Position numbers and translations under genes: made by a program
Notes under the pieces: generated by a model
Databases searched by the model: none
What the model saw: only the letters and a program-made list of their open reading frames with translations
What the model was told of the DNA's origin: nothing
Shown here: positions 1-7,656 of the stretch, in pieces
Layout: every line of letters begins with the position of its first letter
How positions within the stretch are numbered: position 1 is the stretch's first letter
Virus record (IMG/VR): IMGVR_UViG_3300023301_000023
Span: 1 to 44,344 of that record
Direction: 5' to 3' (one strand)
DNA from: a virus
DNA length: 44,344 nt

Positions 1-282
1 ACAGACATTTAATACATCCTCTTTGTTTTCTGCCCTAACTACATGAGTATCATATTCGTCATAATCATAATCATCTCTTGTTATTATAAAAAATTTCATA
101 TAATAATCTCCCTTCGTATTTTTATCAAACTGTGTATCAATTCGCGACGACCACAAGTATCTTCCTCTTCTTAATTCCATGTGTAAGTCTATTAATTCTC
201 TTAATTCCTCTATTGTTTCACCTCCGATGATAAGGTCGTCCTCTGTTCCGTCCGATAATTCATAGTAAACATTGAAATACAT
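1..282 (-). CDS. Hypothetical acidic protein, 3' end outside window
   Basis: Open frame read leftwards from an ATG at 282 with a good AAAGGAG site, running off the window after 94 codons without a stop. The visible part is rich in Asp/Glu and Tyr (an early SDGTEDD segment, then a helical EELRELIDLHMELRRG segment). A second ATG at 99 has its own GGGAGA site and lies in the same frame, so an internal start is possible. It follows the DNA ligase gene with a 41-nt gap and is probably part of the same transcript. I do not recognise a family. Confidence 0.6.
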   Translation of the reverse strand, partial: MYFNVYYELSDGTEDDLIIGGETIEELRELIDLHMELRRGRYLWSSRIDTQFDKNTKGDYYMKFFIITRDDYDYDEYDTHVVRAENKEDVLNVC

Positions 283-323
283 TATTTTCTCCTTTCGAAA
301 CACACAAGTTCAACCCGTATGTT

Positions 324-1292
324 TTATTCCCATATACATTCCGCTGCGTTCTTATCTTCTCTAAATCGTGAGAATTTCGGGTGTCTTAACTTGCCGCTTT
401 TTAATATCTCATTACACTTGATTTCAACAACCTTCCCGACGTACGATTCCGGGGCTGCGGTTATCTCGTCAATTAATACCCCGGTGAATCCATCAAAGGA
501 CGCCCTCTCTGTGAGAACTCCGTCTTTATACTGTCCGAACAATAGCTTCGCAACCTTGTCTTGATTATACTTACCCTTTCCGTATGCGTACCCCATTATG
601 ATTCCGTCGGTAGTTATTACCTTCTTCAATTTTAGGGTGCCGCTTGACCTCTTAGACCCCGGACATAACTTGTAGGGTGATAGTAGTTCCTTTCTCATTA
701 ATCCTTCGTTCTGACCCTCAACGACTAACGTATTGAATAACTGTTTTATATCGAACTCGTCAACCTCGAAAGGAATCGGTGTGTCCATGTATATTCCACA
801 ATATTGCTTCATCATTAAGACCGCTTTATGTAGTAGTCTTCTCCTTTCGATGAACGGAAGCCCTGTCACATCGTCGCCCCTATAATATAAAATATCATAT
901 GCGATATACCCAAGTTTTTCTGTATCGTCTTGGATTGCGATTGCCCTTTCCGGGGTGCCGCTGCCCATGATACTTCTTAGATGGTCGAAACCTACGTTTG
1001 ACATTAGTTCACCGTCAAGAACTGTACCGTATAACTCCGGAATGTCGAAGTCCGTAATATGCGGCACTAGAAGTCCTTTCTCTCTTAGGTGTCCTGTCAC
1101 GTCGGATACACGTCTTCCGGTCATTGCTATGAAGTTCGGTTCTATATGAAGCAATTCCCTTTCACCGTCGAATTTTATCTCATATGTGAACTTCGGGTCT
1201 TGCCATTCCTCGAATGTAGCGTCTGCGTATTTGAAACTGTTTGCCTTCATTGGGTGCAATTCTTTTATTTGTTGACCTTCTCTTATTTCCAT
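324..1292 (-). CDS. ATP-dependent DNA ligase
   Basis: A 322-aa nucleotidyltransferase-superfamily ligase that would seal nicks in replicating phage DNA. Motif I is KFDGER, with the adenylated lysine at residue 40. TVLDGELM (about 90) is motif III, EGLMRK (about 196) motif IV and LKLKK (about 222) motif V. The C-terminal half looks like an OB-fold ending in HPKFSRFREDK, common in phage ligases. The ATG at 1292 has an AAGGGGGAA site. It is the last complete gene of an operon that starts at about 2,029 behind promoter A. The length is typical of small phage ligases with no extra DNA-binding domain. An RNA ligase or capping enzyme is unlikely given the motif set. Confidence 0.93.
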   Translation of the reverse strand: MEIREGQQIKELHPMKANSFKYADATFEEWQDPKFTYEIKFDGERELLHIEPNFIAMTGRRVSDVTGHLREKGLLVPHITDFDIPELYGTVLDGELMSNVGFDHLRSIMGSGTPERAIAIQDDTEKLGYIAYDILYYRGDDVTGLPFIERRRLLHKAVLMMKQYCGIYMDTPIPFEVDEFDIKQLFNTLVVEGQNEGLMRKELLSPYKLCPGSKRSSGTLKLKKVITTDGIIMGYAYGKGKYNQDKVAKLLFGQYKDGVLTERASFDGFTGVLIDEITAAPESYVGKVVEIKCNEILKSGKLRHPKFSRFREDKNAAECIWE

Positions 1293-1304
1293 TATGATTC
1301 CCCC

Positions 1305-1763
1305 TTATATTTTAACCGAATCCACTAGGTTCTTCGCTGCTGCGGCAAGTAACGATTCCACGGCTGCTTCGAATCTCGTTTCGAATAGTACCGCCCTTGC
1401 GATTCCTTCCGAAAAGTACGGACACAAGAAGTCAACGTTTGAATCGTCGAATCCCATGAATGATACGTTATAATGGCCCTCGGGTGTTCTCTGTATATTG
1501 ATTTCCTTATTAATATCCTCAATCATCAAACAACATACAAAGGATACGGTGGAGAACATGGGAAGCTTGACCGGAAGGTCTTCCTTCGTCCTCCATGTAG
1601 AATCCCCGGATTTCTTACCGTCAATAGGGTTCCTTATTAATCCAACTATTCCCGTATTTCTTAGGTGATACACTTCTCGGGCGATGGCTTCGTCAAGGGG
1701 TATCCCCAACTCAATCGCCATAACCTCCGCCTTAATCTTTGTAATATCTACGCCTTCGGACAC
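1305..1763 (-). CDS. Hypothetical protein, possible phage ABA-sandwich fold
   Basis: A 152-aa protein of unknown function. The middle and end (LPMFSTVSFV, then a beta-rich stretch, then EGIARAVLFET) resemble the phage 'ABA sandwich' domain, which has a P-x-(Y/F)-S-T motif and a terminal AI-x-x-A helix. That domain has no established function, and the match is by eye and tentative. The GTG start overlaps the TAG stop of the upstream gene by one base, with AAGGGGG as ribosome site, so the two are translationally coupled. DNA ligase follows after 12 nt. Confidence 0.7.
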   Translation of the reverse strand: MSEGVDITKIKAEVMAIELGIPLDEAIAREVYHLRNTGIVGLIRNPIDGKKSGDSTWRTKEDLPVKLPMFSTVSFVCCLMIEDINKEINIQRTPEGHYNVSFMGFDDSNVDFLCPYFSEGIARAVLFETRFEAAVESLLAAAAKNLVDSVKI

Positions 1764-2029
1764 TATAGCACCCCCTTTTCACTTGGTAGAAACTCGCCCA
1801 ACTTAGCAAGTATCTTGTTATTGTCTGCGACGTCTGTTTGTGCGCCCTCAATGGATTTTCTTAGTAATTTGATGGAATCCTCGTCCTCTTCGATTGCTGC
1901 CTTAATAGTATCGTTAGCTTTCAGAATTGACGTTCTCGATTTAATGAATGTGTCCAATGCTGAACCCACGTTTTTTCTAGCCGCTGCAACTCTTGATTCT
2001 GTAGTTTGTGGCACGATTTTAATTCCCAT
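1763..2029 (-). CDS. Small helical protein of unknown function
   Basis: An 88-aa, almost wholly helical protein (coiled-coil pattern about residues 25-75, with LKANDTIKAAIEEDEDSIKL). No enzyme motif is visible. It is the first gene after the phage-type promoter A (2,070-2,110), starts at an ATG with GGGGGAA, and is coupled to the next gene by a 1-nt overlap. It may be a small accessory or host-takeover protein, but nothing in the sequence fixes its role. Confidence 0.7.
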   Translation of the reverse strand: MGIKIVPQTTESRVAAARKNVGSALDTFIKSRTSILKANDTIKAAIEEDEDSIKLLRKSIEGAQTDVADNNKILAKLGEFLPSEKGVL

Positions 2030-2069
2030 AATAATAATTCCCCCTAAGTTTTTATTGTTTAACCGGTGT

Positions 2070-2110
2070 TACAATATATAAATATCGTCGTTGTGCTGCG
2101 GTTGTTTCGG
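2070..2110 (-). promoter_or_regulatory. ECF-like phage promoter A
   Basis: Read on the minus strand: CCGAAACA (2110-2103), 15 bases, then CGATATTTATATATTGTA (2087-2070). It matches nine other sites in the window and lies 41 bp before the gene starting at 2029. It immediately follows the terminator of the methyltransferase gene. Recognition by the phage sigma factor at 11,305-11,970 is inferred. Confidence 0.7.
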
Positions 2111-2116
2111 TAGGCA

Positions 2117-2145
2117 TAAAATAAACGCCGGATTTCTCCGACGTC
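2117..2145 (-). terminator. Rho-independent terminator after methyltransferase
   Basis: On the minus-strand RNA an 8-bp stem (GACGUCGG / CCGGCGUU, using G-U pairs that exist only on this strand) closes a 6-nt loop and is followed by UUUAUUUUA. It lies just beyond the stop at 2154 and just before promoter A. Confidence 0.7.
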
Positions 2146-2153
2146 CTCACGTA

Positions 2154-2834
2154 TTAACTCACGCGCGTATAATTCTTAATCCTAGTGTCTACTTTCTCGA
2201 AGTAATGGTCTTCCTTTTCTATGCCTATATACCTTCTATTATTTTCTATGCACGCGATTACATCGTTCCCGCTACCTAAAAAGGGTATCAATACAACGTC
2301 GTTTTCTACGCTTGACTTTAAGATTATCCTTTCCGCCAACTCTGTAGGCTTTTGCGTAGGGTGTAAATATTTTGACGTGTTTCCTTTGGATACTTCCCAC
2401 ACATCGCTTTCACGTTTGCCATTTAAAATATGTCGACCCTTGACCGCATATATTATAAATTCATGGTTGAACATATAGGCACCCTTTAAGTCACCTAATC
2501 CGCCGCCCCTTTTGTACCATATAATTGTATTTTTAATCTTATGTTTTTCTTGCAGCTTATCGAACCATACATTGTAAACGTCCCAACGCGTATAACAATA
2601 AATAGCGCCGCCGGGTTTTAATACTCTGTAGGCTTCGTCTATCCAATCAAGTAAGAATGTGTTGTCGTTCTCTAGCTTGTCGAACTTCTCCTTTTTATAA
2701 TTACTCTGATAGTCGATTCCATATGGCGGGTCGGCTATTATTAAATTGACCGAATCGTCGTCCATTCCTTTCATAATATCCAAGCAATCGCCGTGATAAA
2801 TATTATCGTATTCAATGCTTTTAATACCTTCCAT
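2154..2834 (-). CDS. DNA N4-cytosine or N6-adenine methyltransferase
   Basis: A 226-aa SAM-dependent DNA methyltransferase. The catalytic DPPY motif (residues 35-38, ADPPYGIDY) precedes the SAM-binding FLGSGND motif (about 188), the beta-group order of the N6/N4 family. HPTQKP before the FxGxG motif is also typical. There is no neighbouring restriction endonuclease, so it is an orphan enzyme likely to protect phage DNA from host restriction or to mark it. It stands alone between promoter B and a terminator. Which base is modified cannot be decided from the sequence; DPPY leans to adenine but is also found in cytosine enzymes. Confidence 0.92.
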   Translation of the reverse strand: MEGIKSIEYDNIYHGDCLDIMKGMDDDSVNLIIADPPYGIDYQSNYKKEKFDKLENDNTFLLDWIDEAYRVLKPGGAIYCYTRWDVYNVWFDKLQEKHKIKNTIIWYKRGGGLGDLKGAYMFNHEFIIYAVKGRHILNGKRESDVWEVSKGNTSKYLHPTQKPTELAERIILKSSVENDVVLIPFLGSGNDVIACIENNRRYIGIEKEDHYFEKVDTRIKNYTRVS

Positions 2835-2875
2835 GTTTTACCCCCCCTAAATTTTATTATGACCGTGCTGCTGCG

Positions 2876-2916
2876 TACAATGAATAAATGTCGGGGGATT
2901 TCCTCTGTTGTTTCGG
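2876..2916 (-). promoter_or_regulatory. ECF-like phage promoter B
   Basis: Minus strand: CCGAAACA (2916-2909), 15 bases, CGACATTTATTCATTGTA (2893-2876). It lies 42 bp before the methyltransferase start. The last 18 bases are identical to those of promoter E, though the spacers differ. Confidence 0.7.
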
Positions 2917-2934
2917 TAACTCCGGAATACAACG

Positions 2935-2961
2935 CAAAAGACGCCGGATTTCTCCGACGCC
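2935..2961 (-). terminator. Terminator after ribonucleotide reductase
   Basis: Minus-strand hairpin GGCGUCGG / CCGGCGUC with a 6-nt loop followed by UUUUGCG. It is nearly the same hairpin as at 2117-2145 and lies 10 bp past the stop at 2972. Confidence 0.7.
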
Positions 2962-2971
2962 TACTCTCCTG

Positions 2972-5152
2972 TTATCTTATTGGACAAACGCCACTCGCGC
3001 AATCCGTACTTCCTATAAGTTCCGCGTCCTTAATATCGACGTTTCCCTGTGCAATATCTTGCGGTTTTCCCATAATGAACTTCGAAAGTTCCGTATATTC
3101 TAACTCTGATATTGGTTCGTTTGGTGCCTGTTGGTATCCGTGTCCGCTATATGGTAGCATTGACGTGGACTTGATAGAACCCTTATACTCTCTAAGCAAT
3201 GGGGCGATTTTGTGTTTCTCGTCTGCGTTAAATGTTATCGTACAACTAACTGAATTATCTGCCCAATATGTCTGAATGAACGATTGTGTCGCGATTTGTT
3301 CCTCAATGGATACGTCACACGCTGCCTTGAAGTTAGGCTTGTCCACGTTAGGCGCCTTTGTGTAGAAGTCCACGACAACTGTATTCGCTGAATATACGTC
3401 CGGTTCAATATTGTAATTTCCTTTTCTTAGAACCGCAACAAGTGGGTCGTTCGCTTGGAATCTGATTCTTTTTATCTGCCAATCTGCGTAATTCCAATGG
3501 ATACCCGCACTTACACCCGGTAAGAGGGCCACGGTTCCGCTTGGTTTAACTGTTGTTTTCTTCTTGGATAGTTTGCACCCATATTCGTTGGAAACCTCTA
3601 CGTCGGCTTCTGCTACTAATTGATACCATGCGTTAAATGCTGCTGCTATTTCCATGTTATATATTGGTTTATTGTTTGAATCCCAACCCTTTACAATAGG
3701 GGCGTCGAATGTAGTAAGAACCCAATCTTGTATACCGGATATTGATACCCCGATTCTGCGATTCTTTTCAATAACATTCCTTGTAACTTCCCAATCATAA
3801 TTTGAAAAAGTAACTCTTTTAGTGTAACGAACCGCAAGCCTAAGAATCTTATTCATGCTGCCGCCAAGTGCCACTATTTTAGAAGGGAATATTTCAATTA
3901 GATTGCAGTTTTCGCCATTCTCAAGGGTAACTTCGCCACATGGATTCCAACCTTCAACGTCAACGTCCGCTTCCGGATTGAATCCGTCGATTATTCTTCC
4001 GAAGTATCTCGCAAGATATAGATTACCGATTCCCGGTTCCCCATTTTTAGATACCGCTTCGGCAATAGGGTCGTAGTCGTCAAAGTGTTGGTCTATCAAT
4101 ACTGTGTTATTTGAAGCCCATCTATGCGACATTAGTTTGTCAAGGTCTTGTTTCATTAGGCGGAAGTCTGTATCGTCTGCGTCACCTAATGATATTTCCG
4201 CGCTACGTCTTACGTTTCCGGCGATTACTGTTTTACCTATATAATTCATTAAGTCCGTAACATCAACCGAAGTCAATTGTTCGCCCTGTCTTTCATTAAT
4301 GAGATTGTTCGCATATATAAGAAGTTCAACCAATGCTTTCGCGCCGCTTGCGATTCCTCCGAATCCTTTTATTCGTTCGCCCTCGGGCCTTATGTCTGAT
4401 ACGTCAATAGTAATGTTTGTCGTGTCAACCGCGTTAAAATGTGCGTCGATAACTAGTGCCATTGATTCGACCCAACCCTCTCGACTATCGGGGATAACGA
4501 ATACTAGGTCGCCTTCTTTGGCTTCCGTACCGCTAAGTTTATCCGCGAATTTATTATAATCGGCGTTTGATTCCTTACATATAATTGATAGGTTGACTCC
4601 AAGACCAACTTCCGGGATTCTATTAATGTGTTCCCTCGCAACGCTGAACCCAACGCCGCCGCCTTTCATGCTTTGGTCGAATAGGAATGAAAAAGCCATT
4701 GATACAAGTTCGTCGTTTCCCTCTGAATAGAATGGTATAATTCCACTTTTGCCGTACTTCTGCGGGTATGTAGATATAAACCAACAATTATTAAGTGCGT
4801 CACCATGCTTTGCTGCGAAGTCTGTTCCACTAATCCAAAGACCTCGGCCGGGTGGTAGTGCTTGCAGCGAATAAAATACCTCGAATAATTCTTGGGCTTC
4901 TTTCGTCAATTCTGCGACCAATTTTACACTTTTCTTTGATACGCATTTTACTTTTTTAAGTCTAGGGTCAATATTGATATTACCCTCGACAACTCTTTTT
5001 ATTGTTTCGTGAAACTCTTCATTTCTTCCCGCGTACTCTATCCACCTTGCGTATGTTCTCTTATATGTTACCCAACCAAGAACACCCCACGCCGGTGCAA
5101 CCTTTGTCGCCGCTGCTATAAATTCGTCACTTAATTTAATTTTGTATTTCAT
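2972..5152 (-). CDS. nrdJ: Class II (adenosylcobalamin-dependent) ribonucleoside-triphosphate reductase
   Basis: A 726-aa monomeric B12-dependent reductase that makes deoxynucleotides for phage DNA synthesis. The layout matches the Lactobacillus leichmannii enzyme closely. A thiyl-type cysteine sits in NNCWF (Cys123). NPCGE carries Cys405 and Glu407, with the partner Cys416 exactly 11 residues on. The C-terminal tail CASGVCPIR has the shuttle cysteines Cys718/Cys723. The frame stays open upstream to 5248, but I place the start at the ATG at 5152. It has a textbook AGGAGG site 6 nt away, and promoter I lies inside the longer version. No NrdI/NrdH partner or iron-radical subunit is nearby, as expected for class II. 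It is a single-gene unit with its own promoter and terminator. Confidence 0.95.
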   Translation of the reverse strand: MKYKIKLSDEFIAAATKVAPAWGVLGWVTYKRTYARWIEYAGRNEEFHETIKRVVEGNINIDPRLKKVKCVSKKSVKLVAELTKEAQELFEVFYSLQALPPGRGLWISGTDFAAKHGDALNNCWFISTYPQKYGKSGIIPFYSEGNDELVSMAFSFLFDQSMKGGGVGFSVAREHINRIPEVGLGVNLSIICKESNADYNKFADKLSGTEAKEGDLVFVIPDSREGWVESMALVIDAHFNAVDTTNITIDVSDIRPEGERIKGFGGIASGAKALVELLIYANNLINERQGEQLTSVDVTDLMNYIGKTVIAGNVRRSAEISLGDADDTDFRLMKQDLDKLMSHRWASNNTVLIDQHFDDYDPIAEAVSKNGEPGIGNLYLARYFGRIIDGFNPEADVDVEGWNPCGEVTLENGENCNLIEIFPSKIVALGGSMNKILRLAVRYTKRVTFSNYDWEVTRNVIEKNRRIGVSISGIQDWVLTTFDAPIVKGWDSNNKPIYNMEIAAAFNAWYQLVAEADVEVSNEYGCKLSKKKTTVKPSGTVALLPGVSAGIHWNYADWQIKRIRFQANDPLVAVLRKGNYNIEPDVYSANTVVVDFYTKAPNVDKPNFKAACDVSIEEQIATQSFIQTYWADNSVSCTITFNADEKHKIAPLLREYKGSIKSTSMLPYSGHGYQQAPNEPISELEYTELSKFIMGKPQDIAQGNVDIKDAELIGSTDCASGVCPIR

Positions 5153-5189
5153 TCTCTCCCTCCTAATTTTACGGGTTCCCGTTTCTTTA

Positions 5190-5227
5190 CCCTGTATAAT
5201 GTCGCTGCCGTTTGACGATTGTTGTGG
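5190..5227 (-). promoter_or_regulatory. ECF-like phage promoter I (before RNR)
   Basis: Minus strand: CCACAACA (5227-5220), 15 bases, CGACATTATACAG (from 5204). One base of the -35 element differs from consensus. It lies 38 bp before the start at 5152 and behind the lysin terminator. Confidence 0.6.
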
Positions 5228-5245
5228 CCCTTTACCCATAAGGGG

Positions 5246-5277
5246 CAAAAAGAACCGCCCGAATAATACGGACGATT
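5246..5277 (-). terminator. Terminator after lysin gene
   Basis: Minus-strand 9-bp stem AAUCGUCCG / CGGGCGGUU, 7-nt loop, followed by CUUUUUG. It lies between the lysin stop (5300) and the RNR promoter. Confidence 0.72.
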
Positions 5278-5279
5278 AC

Positions 5280-5297
5280 TTGAATGTTAATATTCAA
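5280..5297. repeat. Dispersed 18-bp dyad, copy 1
   Basis: TTGAATGTTAATATTCAA, a variant of the dyad TTGAANNTTAANNTTCAA. It lies 2 bp after the lysin stop codon and next to its terminator. One of nine copies in the window. Confidence 0.7.
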
Positions 5298-5299
5298 TT

Positions 5300-6058
5300 C
5301 TATTTAATGTATCTATCGGATACCCAACCGCCATGGTTGCCGTAATAAATGTTATACCAACCATGTACATGACCCCCTAATCTGACGCTTTCGTTGTGTT
5401 TTAATAATCCTAGTATCCTTGAATCGGTAGTCGGTTTATCTCTGACGTGAAGTGCTGACGCCGTCACAACTCCATAATTCTTTTTAGGTGCAACCGTCAC
5501 CTTCTTAGGTAGTCCGAACGCCTTGGCGATTCCCTTAGCGTATGCGTTCGCAAGTCCTTCGATATAGCGTGCGTTGTGCTGCAACTTATTGTCCGCCCCA
5601 TTACTTATAAATAGGTTTTCGAATAATATAGCCGACGCTTTTGTTTCTCTCAATACTGCGAAGTTTGCCGTCTTTCTACCTCTTTCACGTATACCATATG
5701 GCTTGTTGTAAGTGTGTATTTTAGCATGGATTATATCCCTTGCCTTCTGTGTAGCGGCCCCGGCGTATGGGTGAATGTAACTTTCGAACCCATTTGCTGA
5801 CGCCTTACCAAATGAATTTTCATGGAAGGAGATAAACCCATCGGCGCCCAACTTGTTCGCTTTGGCTGCCCTCGCGGATAATCCGACGTATCTGTTTGTT
5901 TTTCTTGTATAGTCGATTTTAACATCATATCCCGCGGTAAGTTTTGCGCCTACCTTTAGGGTGAATGATAGTACATCGGACGCTTCGTTGAATCCGTAAC
6001 CACTCGCGCCCGGGTCTGAACCTCCGTGGCCCGAATCGAATTCCAATAATTTCGTCAT
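5300..6058 (-). CDS. N-acetylmuramoyl-L-alanine amidase (endolysin)
   Basis: A 252-aa two-domain lysin. Residues 1-175 are a zinc Amidase_3 domain: ligand candidates His11 in SGHGGSDPG, Glu25 in FNEASD and His79 in SFHEN, and a catalytic-type Glu in ILFENLFISN (about 146). It would cut the amide bond between muramic acid and the stem peptide. Residues 195-252 form an SH3b wall-binding domain (VVTASALHVRDKP ... GWVSDRYIK). No signal peptide is seen, so release would depend on the holins, which lie 12 kb away at 18,246-18,751. The ATG at 6058 has a GGGGG site, and the RuvC gene ends 4 nt upstream. Confidence 0.95.
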   Translation of the reverse strand: MTKLLEFDSGHGGSDPGASGYGFNEASDVLSFTLKVGAKLTAGYDVKIDYTRKTNRYVGLSARAAKANKLGADGFISFHENSFGKASANGFESYIHPYAGAATQKARDIIHAKIHTYNKPYGIRERGRKTANFAVLRETKASAILFENLFISNGADNKLQHNARYIEGLANAYAKGIAKAFGLPKKVTVAPKKNYGVVTASALHVRDKPTTDSRILGLLKHNESVRLGGHVHGWYNIYYGNHGGWVSDRYIK

Positions 6059-6062
6059 ATTG

Positions 6063-6662
6063 TTAACCCCCTATTCTGATATATTTCATTTTGATTATGT
6101 GTGTAAGTGCTACACCAACCGCGTCGGAAGCGTCGTCACTAGTGAACTTGTATTCCTCGGGTAGTTTCAAAAACTGCTTAACTCCGAGTGCTACCTCTTC
6201 CTTTGTGGATTTGCCGCTTCCTCCGACCTCTTTCTTTATGGTAGTGACCGCGTATTCATCAACTGTAAAATCTGCGAATAATTCTTCGGCTACTCCATGA
6301 ACCTTAAATAACGCTTGTGTTTCCCTCGGAAACCGTGAGAAACCTTTCTCCTTTACTACGTCGGTGATACGTTGGTATTTAATAACCTTCTGAATTGAAT
6401 CCCTAATCACTCGAAGCCTTTCACCGTGCGATTGTTTCACATTTGTTTTAATCTCGCCACAATCTAATAACTTAATTACACCACCGGATACTTTTACAAG
6501 CGCCCACCCACTCGATTTCAAGGAGGGGTCAAGGGCAAGGATTAATTTATCCTCGACGCCCTCGATTGCTTTCTTAGGTCTTCCGACCGGTTTCTTTAGC
6601 GCTGCGGCTTTCTCTGCTTTTGCTGCGTCCTTGATTGCCTGTGCTACCTTACTTAGTGTCAT
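6063..6662 (-). CDS. ruvC: RuvC-like Holliday junction resolvase
   Basis: A 199-aa RNase H-fold resolvase for branched DNA. LALDPSLKSSGWALV carries the first catalytic Asp. A central Glu lies in the ETQALFKVHGVAEELF region, and the C-terminal SDDASDAVGVALTH supplies the paired acids. KKEVGGSGKSTKEEV matches the conserved RuvC loop. The N-terminal 35 residues are Lys/Ala-rich with an AT-hook-like KKPVGRPKK. The open frame extends upstream to 6782, but the ATG at 6662 is preceded by GGGGG and overlaps the previous stop by only 14 nt, so I choose it. It works with the polymerase/nuclease genes upstream, probably resolving concatemers before packaging. Confidence 0.85.
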   Translation of the reverse strand: MTLSKVAQAIKDAAKAEKAAALKKPVGRPKKAIEGVEDKLILALDPSLKSSGWALVKVSGGVIKLLDCGEIKTNVKQSHGERLRVIRDSIQKVIKYQRITDVVKEKGFSRFPRETQALFKVHGVAEELFADFTVDEYAVTTIKKEVGGSGKSTKEEVALGVKQFLKLPEEYKFTSDDASDAVGVALTHIIKMKYIRIGG

Positions 6663-7596
6663 GTAAGCCGTCCCCCTTGTCACATGATGATTTATACGGA
6701 CAAAATATACATTTGTTTGGGTTTGGAATTGGAATATCTGCGTTCGGGTCTGCCTTAAATTCTTGTACATACGCCGCAACATTTACGAATTTATCAATCA
6801 ACTTTTGTCTTTGTTCGTCGGTGACCTTCACATAAAATGCTTTTATATCTGACTTTGCAGCTTCGCCCTTGTTCCAACCGTCCTTCGCGATACTCTCATA
6901 TGCCAATATAAATTCGTCTAATCCGAATAATAATGAGTATGCAACGCATTGTTCCACATGGCCGTCCTGTGGCGCCCTCATTTTGTAGTCGCCAACTGCT
7001 GCAATCGTAGTCGATTTGGTTTTGAATTCGAATCCTATCTTTGAACCGTCCGGCGTATACTCAAGGACACCGTCCATCATTCCGAACATTTGGAACCCTA
7101 AATCTGTGAAGTGTTTAACATCTTTTAAATTGTGTTCCCAAGCCGGACGTCCCGCAACCGAAGACGGTGCCTTCATTCTTACGACTTTGAACTCCGGATT
7201 CTCAACGTATTTTTCGGCGAATAATAAATCCCTTTGTACTGCTGCGTGAATTGCTGAACCATTTCTCATCCACCTTCTCTGAAACGGAAGGAATACTTGT
7301 TCGTCTTTTGGCTTACGTAACGCTTTATAGAATAATTCTCTTTCGCATTTTGACGCTGAACTTGGCGAAAAGGTAACAAGGCCCCTTTTAAAATTAATAT
7401 ATTTCGGATTCTTTATGTTGATGATTTCGTCCTCTAATATAGCCAAGTCAATCTCTTTATCCCTTGGTTCATCAAGTGTGCTATACGCATTTAAATGATT
7501 AATGAACGCCCAACGTATCGCTTCGCCCCTCTTAAATTCGCTTCCCATTCCTAAATCGTCTTTTATCTCCTGTCCTTTGCCTGTTACTAATCCCAT
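6649..7596 (-). CDS. Cas4/RecB-like PD-(D/E)XK exonuclease with Fe-S cysteines
   Basis: A 315-aa nuclease of the RecB/Cas4/AddB group. The catalytic part is MMDGVLEY (Asp) followed by GFEFKTKS (E-x-K). A first cysteine in SSASKCERELFY and three in KCIFCPYKSSC at the C terminus make the usual four-cysteine Fe-S clasp of Cas4 and AddB nucleases. It probably resects DNA ends for recombination or degrades host DNA. There are no cas genes or CRISPR repeats around it, so a role in CRISPR adaptation is not supported. Start ATG with a GGGGG site; it overlaps ruvC by 14 nt and lies 60 bp downstream of the polymerase gene. Confidence 0.85.
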   Translation of the reverse strand: MGLVTGKGQEIKDDLGMGSEFKRGEAIRWAFINHLNAYSTLDEPRDKEIDLAILEDEIINIKNPKYINFKRGLVTFSPSSASKCERELFYKALRKPKDEQVFLPFQRRWMRNGSAIHAAVQRDLLFAEKYVENPEFKVVRMKAPSSVAGRPAWEHNLKDVKHFTDLGFQMFGMMDGVLEYTPDGSKIGFEFKTKSTTIAAVGDYKMRAPQDGHVEQCVAYSLLFGLDEFILAYESIAKDGWNKGEAAKSDIKAFYVKVTDEQRQKLIDKFVNVAAYVQEFKADPNADIPIPNPNKCIFCPYKSSCDKGDGLHDTK

Positions 7597-7656
7597 GTTA
7601 ATGACCCCCTATATATTTTATCTGAATGTTTCTATCTGAACGTTTTTATCAAACAA

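Noticed and set aside
5153-5248. Longer N terminus for the ribonucleotide reductase
   Set aside because: The extra 32 residues have no similarity to the family, the upstream ATG lacks a ribosome site, and a promoter-like element lies in the segment.
6663-6782. Longer N terminus for RuvC, overlapping the nuclease gene by 134 nt
   Set aside because: The overlap would cover the nuclease cysteine cluster, and the internal ATG at 6662 has a good GGGGG site.
6649-7596. Cas4-like nuclease as a sign of a CRISPR-Cas system
   Set aside because: No cas1/cas2 genes or CRISPR repeat arrays are in the window, and such nucleases are common phage recombination enzymes.
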